DNA of 64,000 nucleotides. It comes from Stenotrophomonas nitritireducens (GTDB taxonomy: Bacteria > Pseudomonadota > Gammaproteobacteria > Xanthomonadales > Xanthomonadaceae). Position 1 is the first letter of the stretch. Each line of letters opens with the position of its first letter. Positions 16,844 through 26,454 of the stretch are shown here, in pieces. The position numbers were made by a program, and so were the translations under genes. The notes below the pieces were generated by a model. It did not search any database and was not told the DNA's origin. It was given only the letters and a program-made list of their open reading frames with translations. Location: contig NZ_CP016756.1 of assembly GCF_001700965.1 (NCBI RefSeq), forward strand, positions 558,001 to 622,000, written 5' to 3'.

Positions 16844-19513
16844 ATGAGAAAGCATCCCAGCGCTGTTCGACCGACCGGCATCGCCGCCGCGGTGGCAGCG
16901 GTATTGATCAGCTGTGCGGCCGCTCCGGCGCTGGCGCAGTCCACCGGCACGGACGAGGAGCAGAAGCCCGGCACCGGCAACGCCCAAACCACGCTGGAAA
17001 CGGTGCGTGTATCCGCCACCCGCGTTGAATCCGACCTGCTGAAAACGCCGGTCACCGTTACCGCCGTCACCCAGGAAGCGCTGACCCGCGAAGGCATCCG
17101 CGACGTACGTGGCCTGTCCGGCAGCATGCCCAACCTGCAGATTGCCAATGGCCCGGATTCCGGCGTGCAGGTCAGCATCCGCGGCATCGGCGCCAACAAC
17201 TTCACCGAGATCGGTGACCCTGCCGTTGGCCTGCATGTGGCCGGCCTGTACTCGCCGCGCCCGCAGGGTGCGCTGGCGCTGATGTTCGACGTGGACCAGG
17301 TGGAAGTGCTGCGCGGCCCTCAGGGCACCTTGTTCGGGCGCAACTCCACCGGCGGCAGCATCAACATCATTCCGGCCAAGCCGCGCTTCGATTCCACCTT
17401 CGGCAGCACCGAGCTGGAGCTCGGCAGCTACAACCTCCGCCAGCTCAATCTGATCCAGAACTTTGCGGTCAGCGAGCGCTTCGCTCTGCGCGTGGCGGCG
17501 ACCAAGGTCGAGCGCGATGGCTGGATCGACCAGCAGCAGGATTTCACCGATGTGAACATCCCAGAGCGCGGTTTCATCGCCGATGGCATCCCCGACGTGG
17601 ACCAGCGCCGCAACCGCAAGGTCTCGCGCAAGGACTACTACTACAACCGCGACGAGTGGGCAGCGCGTATCGCCGCACGCTTCGCCATCACCGACGATGT
17701 CGAGTGGCTGCTGTCCTACGAGAAGTTCCAGAACTCCGGTGCCGGCCAGGTTGGGGTGAAGGACTGCGACCAGGCCGCCGGCACCCGCTTCGCCTGCGAA
17801 GGCGGCAAGTGGGACGTGAAGATCAACGTGCCGGGCCGCACCGACATGTCGATCGACACTGTGCGCTCCAACCTCAACTGGTTCCTCAGCGACAGCAACA
17901 GCATCGAGTACAGCGTGGCCTTCGCCAACCAGAAGCGCTTCCAGATGTCCGACGATGATGGCGGCTACCACGAGATCCCCTCGCAGGTAACCGCCACTCT
18001 GCCGGTACCTGCAGAGGGCGACTGGGGCGTCTGGCCGGTGCGCGACAACACCTCGATAACTCTGGACTCGCAATACAAATCATTCGTCCACGAGCTGCAG
18101 TTCAAGCATCAGGGCGAGCGTTTGAATCTGGTCTCCGGTTTGTTCTGGATGCGCGAGAAGAACGCGATCAACTACGCGCAGGAAATGCTGGTCAACGCGC
18201 CATACGGTTTCCCGATCAGCCAGTTCTATCACCAGCCTGATCGCCAGATCGACGCCAAGGCGATCTTCTCGCAGGCCGATTGGCACTTCGCACCAACCTG
18301 GACCGCCACGCTGGGCGCGCGCTACAGCCGCGACTCCAAGACCGACCGCGGCGGCCAGGTGTATGGCGGCTGGGATGCCACCTCGGCGGCGTATTACAAC
18401 GACTTGTACAACCCGGGCACGCCGGGCGAGCCTGGCTTCCGCCCGCACAATGGCCGCGACCTGACCGAGCAGATGGGCCCGTTCGGTGGCATTGATGCCT
18501 ACAAGCTGTGGGGGCCGCCGGCGGAAAACGCCCACTCCGAATCATGGAGCAAGGTCACCTGGCGCCTGGGCCTGACCAAGGACCTGTCCGAGGACGAAAT
18601 CCTGTTCACCTCCTTGTCCACCGGCTACAAGGCCGGCGGCTTCGGCGACAAGGACGATATCTGTGGCGGCAAGGAGTGTCTCGATGGCCCGGCAGGCCCG
18701 CAGTATTCCTTCTTCCCCTACAAGCCGGAAACCATCACCAACCTGGAGATCGGCTACAAGGGGCTGCTGCTGGACAAGCGCCTGAGTCTGGCAGTCACCG
18801 CGTTCTACAGCCGCTACAAGGACATGCAGGTCACCGGCGATTTCTATGCGGCCAAGGTGCACGTCAACGAACCCTGCCCGGATTGGGACCCGACCTGCGA
18901 TGTGATCAAGAAGTGGCAGACGGTGAACGTCGGCACGGTGAACATCCCCGGCCTGGAAGTGGAAGTGGACTACCTGCCCACCCCAAACACGCGTATCGGC
19001 GGCTTCTTCTCGTACATCAACAGCAAGATCAAGGACTACCCGACCTTCAGCGATGAGTGGAACTGCGGCGTGCGCGAAGAATTCGGCGCCGTGCCCTGCC
19101 CCGATCCGTATACCGGTCCGGACCCCACCCTGGCCGGCCGCCAGATCTACGACATCACCGGCAACCACCTGCCGATGACGCCGAAGTTCACCGCCGGCGT
19201 CAACGTCTCCCACACGTTCAAGTTCGGCAATGGTTACGAGCTGGTGCCGTGGTTCAACGTGAAGTGGCAGGACAAGATGTACTTCACCCTGCGCAACATC
19301 GACAACCCGCACATCTCCGATGGCCAGAAAGCCTATGCCACCGTTGATGCCAGCCTGAGCCTGCAGTCACCCTCGTTCTGGCGCGCCGAGCTGTACGTGC
19401 TCAACGCCACCGACAAGATGACCAAGAACTGGGCCGACGATGCCGGCGGCTTCATCCGCGCCTATTGGAACGACCCGCGCACCGTAGGCCTGCGCGTGCG
19501 CTTCGATTACTGA
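16844..19513 (+). CDS. TonB-dependent outer membrane receptor, no STN domain
   Basis: From the ATG at 16844 (AGGAG 7 bp upstream) the product has 889 residues. A signal peptide ends near ALAQ (about residue 31). The plug domain begins at LETVRVSATRVESD and contains VEVLRGPQGTLFGRNSTGG. A 22-strand barrel follows, ending in Tyr (GLRVRFDY). Several Cys pairs occur in the loop regions. No N-terminal signalling domain is present, so it is not a transducer. Position after the permease, without a visible promoter, suggests it carries the oligosaccharide across the outer membrane. A siderophore-type substrate remains possible from sequence alone. Confidence 0.88.
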   Translation: MRKHPSAVRPTGIAAAVAAVLISCAAAPALAQSTGTDEEQKPGTGNAQTTLETVRVSATRVESDLLKTPVTVTAVTQEALTREGIRDVRGLSGSMPNLQIANGPDSGVQVSIRGIGANNFTEIGDPAVGLHVAGLYSPRPQGALALMFDVDQVEVLRGPQGTLFGRNSTGGSINIIPAKPRFDSTFGSTELELGSYNLRQLNLIQNFAVSERFALRVAATKVERDGWIDQQQDFTDVNIPERGFIADGIPDVDQRRNRKVSRKDYYYNRDEWAARIAARFAITDDVEWLLSYEKFQNSGAGQVGVKDCDQAAGTRFACEGGKWDVKINVPGRTDMSIDTVRSNLNWFLSDSNSIEYSVAFANQKRFQMSDDDGGYHEIPSQVTATLPVPAEGDWGVWPVRDNTSITLDSQYKSFVHELQFKHQGERLNLVSGLFWMREKNAINYAQEMLVNAPYGFPISQFYHQPDRQIDAKAIFSQADWHFAPTWTATLGARYSRDSKTDRGGQVYGGWDATSAAYYNDLYNPGTPGEPGFRPHNGRDLTEQMGPFGGIDAYKLWGPPAENAHSESWSKVTWRLGLTKDLSEDEILFTSLSTGYKAGGFGDKDDICGGKECLDGPAGPQYSFFPYKPETITNLEIGYKGLLLDKRLSLAVTAFYSRYKDMQVTGDFYAAKVHVNEPCPDWDPTCDVIKKWQTVNVGTVNIPGLEVEVDYLPTPNTRIGGFFSYINSKIKDYPTFSDEWNCGVREEFGAVPCPDPYTGPDPTLAGRQIYDITGNHLPMTPKFTAGVNVSHTFKFGNGYELVPWFNVKWQDKMYFTLRNIDNPHISDGQKAYATVDASLSLQSPSFWRAELYVLNATDKMTKNWADDAGGFIRAYWNDPRTVGLRVRFDY

Positions 19514-19533
19514 GGTCTGCATCTTGTGTTGAA

Positions 19534-19563
19534 GCAACCCTCTTCGCGGACGGAGAGGGTTGC
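19534..19563 (+). terminator. Hairpin after the receptor gene
   Basis: A perfect 10-bp stem GCAACCCTCT/AGAGGGTTGC with a 10-nt loop lies 20 bp after the receptor stop. No T-tract follows, so it may be only an mRNA end structure. Confidence 0.5.
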
Positions 19564-19688
19564 GAACATAGCGGCGCGCATAAGTCGCAATTCGCACGCG
19601 CACCGGTTCGATCCCGCAAACCACCCGCAAGGGTGGTTTTGCCATCTGCGCGATTCAAAACGGGGCAACAAACGTCACCGTAGTCACC

Positions 19689-19763
19689 GTAGCCCGGGTA
19701 AGCGAAGCGCACCCGGGAGCTGTTCGCGAAAAATCCCGGGTGCGCTGCGCTTACCCGGGCTAC
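19689..19763. repeat. Inverted REP pair with GTAGCCCGGGT heads
   Basis: GTAGCCCGGGTAAGCGAAGC at 19689 onward is repeated in reverse, ending at 19763, around a short centre. This third palindrome family lies between the convergent receptor and GH20 genes. Confidence 0.8.
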
Positions 19764-19791
19764 GCGATCCTTTCACCGCAGCTCGACCGTC

Positions 19792-21300
19792 TTACTCGGG
19801 CTTCGCCCACCCCAGATCCGGCTCCGGGTGGTACTGCACACCCAGCGCATCCAGCTGTGGGCGCAAGGCGCCCATGCGTTGTGCGAAGGCGGCATAGCTG
19901 CGCTGCCCTGCCGGACTCCAGCCAAGCTCCGCTACCGCCGCCAGGCGCGGCCACAGATGCGCATCCGCCGACGCATCGGTGTGCACGAATTCGGTCCACA
20001 GCGCCGCCTCGATTCCGACCGCCGTCTTGAATGGCGCCGGGTCGAAGCTGTAAAGGCGTTTCAGCGGCACGCCTTCCGCACGGCACCAATCGGCACCGGG
20101 CTGGCCCGCGTAATTGCCATGGTCGATGTACAGGTAGGAGCAAGGCGACAGAATCAGTGGGTGACCCTTGGCGACCGCAGCATCGATGGCATAGCCGTCA
20201 TTCCACAGCTGCAGTATCGCGCTGGGCTTCATGTCCGCCACGGAACCTTCTTCCCATACGATGGGAGTACGCCCCATCTCATCCATCATCGCTGCAGTCC
20301 GCGTCACAAAATCGGCGTACAGCGGATCCTTGATCTCATCACCGCCGATGTGGATTTCCTGGGACGGGAAGATCGCCACCACTTCTTCCAATACGTTGCG
20401 GACGAAGGGATAAACGACCTCGGGCTTCTCCAGGCAGAACACACTGAAGCCAACCTCCACGCCGGAATATGGGGACAGGTTCTTTACATCTGCGCAGGCC
20501 AGCTCGTTGTAGGAGGCCAGCGCCGCCTGCACGTGCCCCGGCATGTCTATCTCCGGCACGATGGTGACGCCGCGCGCCTGCGCATAGGCCACCAGATGCT
20601 TGAGTTGTTCCTGCGTGTAGTAACCGGCACGCCCACCTTCCACTGCGCTGCGGCCGCCGATTTCCACCAGCTTCGGGTAGCGCTTGATCTCGATGCGCCA
20701 GCCCTGGTCGTCGGTCAGATGCAGGTGCAGGCGGTTCAACTTGAACAGCGCCATGCGGTCGATATGCTTTTCCAGATATTCAACCGGCAGAAAGCTGCGC
20801 GCCACATCCAGCGAGACGCCGCGCCAGCGGTAGGCAGGCACATCGCGGATAGCCAGCTGCGCCAGCCGGTACTCGGCCTGCTTTTGTGCCGGCAACAACT
20901 GGCGCAGGCTCTGTGCGCCATGCAGCAGCCCTGCATCGGTCCGCGCACTGAGCCGGATGGCATTGTCGATCACCAGCCGATAGCCTTCCTCGCCCAATTC
21001 CGCCTCATCAACCAGCTGCAGGTGGAGGGTTGCCGATGTTGCACCTGATCCGTCCAGCCCAAGTCTCGCCAGCAGTTCGGTCAGCGCCTGCGTGGCATGG
21101 GGCGTGCCTGCCGCTGCTTCGACCTTGATCGAGGAAAAGCGTAGTTCTCCCGCTGCCGGCTGGATCGTCTGTGGAATCGGCACGATCGACGTCAACGCTG
21201 ATGTAGGTTCTGTGACCTCGGTGCGCTGCGCGCAACCGGTTGCCGCTGTCGCGGCTACAAGACAAACGATCAGAGCGTGAAGCTTGAAGGGCAATCTCAT
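19792..21300 (-). CDS. GH20 beta-N-acetylhexosaminidase, lipoprotein
   Basis: The product has 502 residues from the ATG at 21300. The N-terminus has a lipobox (ATGC near residue 23), so it is probably membrane-anchored. A GH20b-like N-terminal domain precedes the TIM barrel. The barrel has the substrate-assisted catalytic pair in HIGGDEIKDP near residue 317 and LTDDQGWRIEIKRYPKL near 197. GH20 enzymes release terminal GlcNAc or GalNAc. It ends convergently with the receptor of the ROK locus and follows the M20 gene after 240 bp. That gap holds a hairpin (about 21408-21437) and no gene. Confidence 0.9.
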   Translation of the reverse strand: MRLPFKLHALIVCLVAATAATGCAQRTEVTEPTSALTSIVPIPQTIQPAAGELRFSSIKVEAAAGTPHATQALTELLARLGLDGSGATSATLHLQLVDEAELGEEGYRLVIDNAIRLSARTDAGLLHGAQSLRQLLPAQKQAEYRLAQLAIRDVPAYRWRGVSLDVARSFLPVEYLEKHIDRMALFKLNRLHLHLTDDQGWRIEIKRYPKLVEIGGRSAVEGGRAGYYTQEQLKHLVAYAQARGVTIVPEIDMPGHVQAALASYNELACADVKNLSPYSGVEVGFSVFCLEKPEVVYPFVRNVLEEVVAIFPSQEIHIGGDEIKDPLYADFVTRTAAMMDEMGRTPIVWEEGSVADMKPSAILQLWNDGYAIDAAVAKGHPLILSPCSYLYIDHGNYAGQPGADWCRAEGVPLKRLYSFDPAPFKTAVGIEAALWTEFVHTDASADAHLWPRLAAVAELGWSPAGQRSYAAFAQRMGALRPQLDALGVQYHPEPDLGWAKPE

Positions 21301-21540
21301 GGTGCCGGCGCGTCCGCAAGGAGTACCTCGGCATGATGCCCAGTTAATGCTGACGACGCCACGGCTCGCGCACTGCGCCACGGCAAGCATCGCAGCAATC
21401 GAGCGGCGACCCGATGGAGGGGATCGGGCCGCCGCCCCTGGAGCGATGGGCTACCCAGCAGCACCACTCCGGGCGTTACCTTGCCCGCGCGGCGGTGAAG
21501 CCCGCGTGGACCGGAGATTTCAGAGCGGAGACAGCGCGTC

Positions 21541-22983
21541 TCAGTCTTTCGGCTTGCGGCGATAGTCCAGCGGTGGCGCATCCCGCTGCAGCAATGGTAC
21601 GTAGCGGAAGCCTGCGCCGCGGCGCTCATCGAACTCCTGCCTGGCCTTGGCTACCAACTCCGGCGACTGCAGCAGCTGCACGCCAGCGAGGGCCATCACC
21701 TTGGCCGCCTTCAACGCGCCCTTGGCACCAATCGACATGCCTGAGGCCGCTACCGCCTGCCAGCTGTGCGCCGGCGTGCCGGGCACCCAGGTTGCTGTGC
21801 CGACGCCGACGGTCGGCACGTTCCAGCTGACATCACCCACATCCGTGGATGCGCTGCCGGCCAGATCGGCGCGATAGGGTTGCAGCTGTGTTGCCTGTTG
21901 CAGGCCCGGGCGCTTTTCCAGACTCTCCTGCAGTTTCTTCGCAAACGCCTGTTCGGCCGCGTCGTACTGCACACCGCCAACCTGCTGCAGCGCTGCCTGC
22001 ATCACCCGCCCAAGCGTGTCGTTGGGTAGCAGCGAGTACACGCCGCCGGTCGGTTCGAACTCGACCGTGGTGCCGGTCCCCATTGCTGCACCTTCGGCGG
22101 CCTTCTGCAGGCGTTCGATTACATCGCGCACCACAGCCGGATCGGTATGGCGTACGTAGTAATAGGCCTCGGCTGCATCCGGTACCACGTTGGGTGCAGC
22201 GCCGCCATTGCTGATCACGTAATGGATGCGGGTGCCGTCGGGCACGTGCTCGCGCATCATGTTGGCCATGTAGTTGAGCGCTTCTACCCCGTCGAGCGCC
22301 GAGCGGCCACGTTCCGGCGCGATGGCTGCATGCGCGGCTCGCCCATGGAAACGGAACTTGCCGCTGATGTTTGCCAGGCTGGTGCCCTGTGCGGCGGAGT
22401 TCTCGGCGGACGGGTGCCAGTGCAGCACCACGTCGACATCATCGAACAAGCCAGCCTTGGCCATATAGACCTTGCCGGAGCCGCCCTCTTCCGCAGGCGT
22501 TCCATACAGGCGCACTTCGCCGGGGGTACGGGCCTGCTGCATCCATTGCGCCAATGCCCGCGCCGCGCCTACCGAGGCAGCGCCGAACAGGTTGTGCCCA
22601 CAGGCCTGGCCGGCGTCCTGCCCCGCAATCAGGCTGCGTACCGGCTCGGCGGCCTGCGCCATGCCGGGCAAGGCATCCATTTCCGCCAGCAGCGCAATCA
22701 CTGGCCCTTTGTTTCCACTGCGGTAACTGGCGACAAATGCGGTCGGCATACCGGCAACGTTGGCCTGGATGCGGAAGCCGGCCTGTTGCAGTTCCTGCTG
22801 CAGCAAGGCCGATGAGGCATGCTCCAGATAGCCCAGCTCAGGCTGCTGCCACAGTTGCTGGCCGACTTCGGCCTGCCGTGGCGCATAGGCGTCCAACGCG
22901 GCGATCACATCCGCCGCGAACGCTGCGCCTGCCAGTGGCAGCAAGGCAGCCAACAAGCCGGCACGCAAACAACGCTTCTTCAT
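21541..22983 (-). CDS. Exported M20-family amidohydrolase, AbgB-like
   Basis: From the ATG at 22983 the product has 480 residues with a signal peptide (LLAALLPLAGAAFA). An ATG at 23001 overlaps the upstream TGA as TGATG and would add six residues. Metal-site motifs are visible: LLAEMDALPG, GQACGHNLFGAAS near residue 127, and GTPAEEGGSGK. This pattern is closest to AbgB, the p-aminobenzoyl-glutamate hydrolase subunit. M20 relatives also cleave N-acyl amino acids, including auxin conjugates. E. coli AbgB is cytoplasmic, so the export signal here is notable. It is coupled to the amidohydrolase gene upstream. Confidence 0.87.
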   Translation of the reverse strand: MKKRCLRAGLLAALLPLAGAAFAADVIAALDAYAPRQAEVGQQLWQQPELGYLEHASSALLQQELQQAGFRIQANVAGMPTAFVASYRSGNKGPVIALLAEMDALPGMAQAAEPVRSLIAGQDAGQACGHNLFGAASVGAARALAQWMQQARTPGEVRLYGTPAEEGGSGKVYMAKAGLFDDVDVVLHWHPSAENSAAQGTSLANISGKFRFHGRAAHAAIAPERGRSALDGVEALNYMANMMREHVPDGTRIHYVISNGGAAPNVVPDAAEAYYYVRHTDPAVVRDVIERLQKAAEGAAMGTGTTVEFEPTGGVYSLLPNDTLGRVMQAALQQVGGVQYDAAEQAFAKKLQESLEKRPGLQQATQLQPYRADLAGSASTDVGDVSWNVPTVGVGTATWVPGTPAHSWQAVAASGMSIGAKGALKAAKVMALAGVQLLQSPELVAKARQEFDERRGAGFRYVPLLQRDAPPLDYRRKPKD

Positions 22984-23000
22984 CCTGCCGCCCTCACCCA

Positions 23001-24830
23001 TCAATAGAAGCTGACGTTGTCGATCTCGAACCACAGCTTGCTGCCGGGTTCGCCGCTGCCGGAGACCACCAGTTGTTGCAGGTCGTCCCCCTTCCACACC
23101 GCTACCGGCGCCTTGGCGCGGTACGGCGGCTGTCCCTGCAATGCAGCGAAGGGGATTTCCACCGTCTGCCACTGCGCCCCGGCCTGCAGTGGCGCTGTGA
23201 AGCGGCGATTGCCCAGCGCCCGCACTTCCAATTGCAATTCAGGTGCGCTGCCGCGCAGCTCCAGGCGGATGCCGCGATAGGCGCGTGCATCCACCGGCGC
23301 TACCGAACCGCGGCTCAGCGGCAGGATGGCCGCAGCAAAAGCGTTGTCCTTGCTGGACAGCTTGGCTTGGGTTGCAAGTGCGTTGCCGCCGGTCTCGCGC
23401 GCGACGATTTCGGTCACCTGCGCGGTACGGTCGTTGCCGCCGTCAGCCTCGTCCACGCGCAGCGTGTCCAGCGCGGTGCGGCCATCGCTGCGTTCGAAGT
23501 CATCAACCAAGGCCTGCACCGGTTGCGCAGGCAAGGCCAAGGCCTTGTTGCCGGCCGGCAGTACCGCGCCCTTGCCCTGAACCTGACGGCCAGCGACATA
23601 GACCTGCTGGGTGTTGCGCACGTCGCCGATGCGCTCCCACGGACGACCACGCACCAGCAGCAGATCCGCGCGTTTGCCGACCTCGATGCTGCCGCGGTCA
23701 CCCACACCCAAGGCCTTGGCGCTGGCCGAGGTGCCGGCTAACAAGGCTTCGCTCGGGGTCAGCCCGGCCTGCACCAGCAGTTCCAGCTCGCGCAGGGTCG
23801 ATGCGCCATGCGGCGTACCGGTCATGCCGGCGTCGGTGCCAACAACGACCGGAATACCGGCATCGTGCAGCGTCTTGACGTTGTGCAGTGCATTGGCGAA
23901 ATTCTGCTCGCGCTGCGCCAGCACGTCGGGCTTGCCGTTGTTGCGGCCACTGCCATCCACCCGCTCGGGCAGGTACACGGCCAGGGATGGTGCATAGGCC
24001 GTGCCGTGTTCACGCATCAACGCGATCAGCTCGGCATCGGCCGGGCCGTCCTGCACGCTGTGGGCGATCACATCCACGCCAGCGCGTGCGGCGGCCTTGC
24101 CACGCTTGACCATCACCGTATGGGTGAACACCTTGAGACCGTGCTTGTGGGCCTCATCTACCAGCGCGGTGAGGGTTTCCTCATCCATGCTGCTGTTGTC
24201 GGCCGCGTTGGAATAGCGCCAGCCATCGGTGAACGCCTTGATGAAATCGGGCTTGTAGGCGGCAACTGCCTGCACCCCTGCGCGCGCGGCTTCGGGCGAA
24301 TTTACCCAGCGCGTGGTGTTCTCATCACCCCAGTCGGCACCATGGCCCAGCGGCGTGCTCATGCGCGCAGCGAACTTGACGTCGGGTGCTGCGATCGAGG
24401 CCAACCAGGCACGTCGCGGCGCGTAGGCTTCCGGCGGCTCGTGGAAATCGCTGACCGTGGTGACGCCTGCCGCCATGTACAGGTTGGCAACCTGCGGCAG
24501 TTCCGATGGCGTGGCATTGGGCGTCCAATGCGTGTGCAGGTCGAAAAGGCCGGGCAGCAGCGCCTGACCGCGCGCATTGACCACGCGTGCGCCCTTCGGC
24601 GCGGCCAGCTCCGCACCAATGGCAGCGATGCGACCGTCCTCGACCAGCACGCTGGCCGGGTACGCTGCGCGGCCAGTGCCGTCGAACACCATCGCATCAC
24701 GAATCAGGAGCGCGTTGTCGCCGGCGGCAGCGGCCACGGCGGCCTGCTCTGCCCTCAGCAATGCGACGGCGAGTACCGCCAAGGCGAAACCACGCCTGTT
24801 GTTGTAGTGCATGTTTCTATCCGGGTTCAT
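23001..24830 (-). CDS. Exported amidohydrolase with C-terminal CIA30/CBM11-like domain
   Basis: The product has 609 residues from the ATG at 24830; ATG 24812 is an alternative. After a signal peptide comes an amidohydrolase barrel of the imidazolonepropionase/prolidase-like group. It has LFDLHTHW near 96-103, the Lys motif FIKAFTDGWR, later His in FTHTVMVK and IAHSVQDG, and VVVGTDAGMTG. From about residue 445 a beta-rich domain begins with VDDFERSDGRTALDTLR and ends KLWFEIDNVSFY. This is the pattern of CIA30 or family 11 carbohydrate-binding modules. The ATG overlaps the FecR stop as ATGA, which implies translational coupling. The substrate is unknown. Confidence 0.85.
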   Translation of the reverse strand: MNPDRNMHYNNRRGFALAVLAVALLRAEQAAVAAAAGDNALLIRDAMVFDGTGRAAYPASVLVEDGRIAAIGAELAAPKGARVVNARGQALLPGLFDLHTHWTPNATPSELPQVANLYMAAGVTTVSDFHEPPEAYAPRRAWLASIAAPDVKFAARMSTPLGHGADWGDENTTRWVNSPEAARAGVQAVAAYKPDFIKAFTDGWRYSNAADNSSMDEETLTALVDEAHKHGLKVFTHTVMVKRGKAAARAGVDVIAHSVQDGPADAELIALMREHGTAYAPSLAVYLPERVDGSGRNNGKPDVLAQREQNFANALHNVKTLHDAGIPVVVGTDAGMTGTPHGASTLRELELLVQAGLTPSEALLAGTSASAKALGVGDRGSIEVGKRADLLLVRGRPWERIGDVRNTQQVYVAGRQVQGKGAVLPAGNKALALPAQPVQALVDDFERSDGRTALDTLRVDEADGGNDRTAQVTEIVARETGGNALATQAKLSSKDNAFAAAILPLSRGSVAPVDARAYRGIRLELRGSAPELQLEVRALGNRRFTAPLQAGAQWQTVEIPFAALQGQPPYRAKAPVAVWKGDDLQQLVVSGSGEPGSKLWFEIDNVSFY

Positions 24831-25831
24831 TGCATGGACCGCGCCGAATGCGGCACGGCTTCTGGGGAACTCAAGCGCACCACGTCACCGTGCTGCTGCA
24901 CCCGCAGCCCCAGGCTCAGCGCAACACTGTTGGCGAAGCCACGCGGGTCGCTGGCCGAGTACAGGCCAACGATGCGGCGGCTGCCGACCAGCGGATCATC
25001 GATGACGATGCGGGTATCGCTGTAACGCAGGAACTGCGCGGCCGCCACCGACAAGGTGTCGCCGTTGAACGACAGCATGCCCTCACGCCAGGCCAGTTGC
25101 TGGTCCACATCGTCTGTCGGCACCGCCTCGATGCGGATACCGTGGCTGCGGTTGGCCAGCGCGCGGTAGTTGGCGACCAAACGAGTCGGCGCGACGGCAC
25201 CCTGGGTATCGGTCACATCGACGATACCTTCGCGCACCAGCACCTCAACGCCACCACTGCGGCGCTCGGTGAGGCTGACCGCAAAACTAGTACCCACCGC
25301 CGTCACATCGGTTTCCTCGGCGCGCACCACGAACGGACGCTGCGGGTTCTTGGCCACGTCGAACAAGGCCTCGCCCTGCAGCAACTGGATATCACGACGG
25401 GTAGCACTGAACTGCACCCGCACCTGCGAGTCCGAGTCCAGCGTGATCGCCGAACCATCCGCCAATGGCACGCGCAGGATTTCGCCTTTGCGGGTAGCGA
25501 AATAGTCCGCGCCATCATCCTGCCGCTGCACGCCGATGGCCAGTACGCCAACCACCGCAGCCAAGCCCACCGCCCAGCGCATTACGCGCCGTGCACGGTG
25601 CGGGGTGCGCGCCGTATAGGCACGACCCATCTCACCGGCCGACAACGCGCGGGCGCGGTCGGTCCTTGCCAGCACCGCGTGCGCGCGCGCATAGGCGCCA
25701 AAGTGGCGCGTATCGGCTTGCAGCCAGTCATCACGTTGCACACTCTCCTCCGCCGTGAGTTGCGCGCGGTCCTCGCGCGCCACCCAACGGGCGGCTACAT
25801 CATCAATATTCGCATCAGCGCCGACGCGCAT
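24827..25831 (-). CDS. FecR-family anti-sigma regulator
   Basis: The ATG at 25831 has AAGGAG 6 bp upstream, so I prefer it to an in-frame ATG at 25885 deep inside the sigma gene. The 334-residue product has an N-terminal cytoplasmic domain (DDVAARWVARED) and one membrane helix near residues 86-105. The periplasmic FecR domain carries GSAITLDSDSQVRVQFSATR and FDVAKNPQRPFVVRAE. FecR proteins relay the occupied state of a TonB receptor to their sigma factor. It overlaps the sigma gene by 17 bp and the amidohydrolase start by 4 bp. Confidence 0.92.
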   Translation of the reverse strand: MRVGADANIDDVAARWVAREDRAQLTAEESVQRDDWLQADTRHFGAYARAHAVLARTDRARALSAGEMGRAYTARTPHRARRVMRWAVGLAAVVGVLAIGVQRQDDGADYFATRKGEILRVPLADGSAITLDSDSQVRVQFSATRRDIQLLQGEALFDVAKNPQRPFVVRAEETDVTAVGTSFAVSLTERRSGGVEVLVREGIVDVTDTQGAVAPTRLVANYRALANRSHGIRIEAVPTDDVDQQLAWREGMLSFNGDTLSVAAAQFLRYSDTRIVIDDPLVGSRRIVGLYSASDPRGFANSVALSLGLRVQQHGDVVRLSSPEAVPHSARSMQ

Positions 25832-26402
25832 GCCTTGCTCCTTCCGCGGCGGACCGCTCACTACTTTTCTGCAATCCGTTGTCATCGTGCTTCATTGAAT
25901 CCATCAACACCCGGATCCCTTTGCAGATGTGCTTCTCCACGGTGTTCTCGCTGATCTGCATGCGTTCGGCGATCTCGCGCTGCGAGTAGCCTTCCACCCG
26001 CCGCAGCACGAACGCCTGCCGGCATTTTTCCGGCAGGCTGTCGATCAATGCGCCGATGCGCGCCAGCTCCTGTCGCGATGAGGCCATCCGTTCCGGGCTG
26101 ACCTCATCGCCGACGATGGCGACGCGGTCAATCTCGGCCACCGCCTCGATCGACACCACCTGCGCACGCCGCAACTGCTGCAGCACCACCGAATGCGCGA
26201 CTGAATACACATAAGCGCGCGGCTGCAGGATATGCGACACATCAGCCATGCCGGCCAGGATGGCGTAGGTTTCCTGGATCACGTCATCCACGTCCTGGCG
26301 CAGCGACAGTCGCCGCCGCAGCCAGTCGCGCAACGCCGGTTCACACGGCAGGATATGCTCGGCCAGCCAAGCGGCGCGCTCGCGTGCAAGCGCCGCGTTC
26401 AT
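25815..26402 (-). CDS. FecI-like ECF sigma factor
   Basis: The 195-residue product has sigma region 2 (about 20-90, with DDVIQETYAIL and RAYVYSVAHSVVLQQLRRAQ). Region 4 (about 125-175) has LPEKCRQAFVLRRVEGYSQR and a helix-turn-helix in ISENTVEKHICKG. This is the FecI group, which works with FecR and an STN receptor in cell-surface signalling. The receptor gene lies immediately upstream, 52 bp away, so the order is receptor-sigma-FecR rather than the usual sigma-FecR-receptor. Confidence 0.93.
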   Translation of the reverse strand: MNAALARERAAWLAEHILPCEPALRDWLRRRLSLRQDVDDVIQETYAILAGMADVSHILQPRAYVYSVAHSVVLQQLRRAQVVSIEAVAEIDRVAIVGDEVSPERMASSRQELARIGALIDSLPEKCRQAFVLRRVEGYSQREIAERMQISENTVEKHICKGIRVLMDSMKHDDNGLQKSSERSAAEGARHARRR

Positions 26403-26454
26403 CGCGGCACCTGCCTGTCGCCCGCAGCGGGGCGAATTGAAACGTCTCTGCGCA

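Noticed and set aside
25832..25885. Longer FecR start at 25885
   Set aside because: It would extend 71 bp into the sigma gene, while the ATG at 25831 has an AAGGAG site at ideal spacing.
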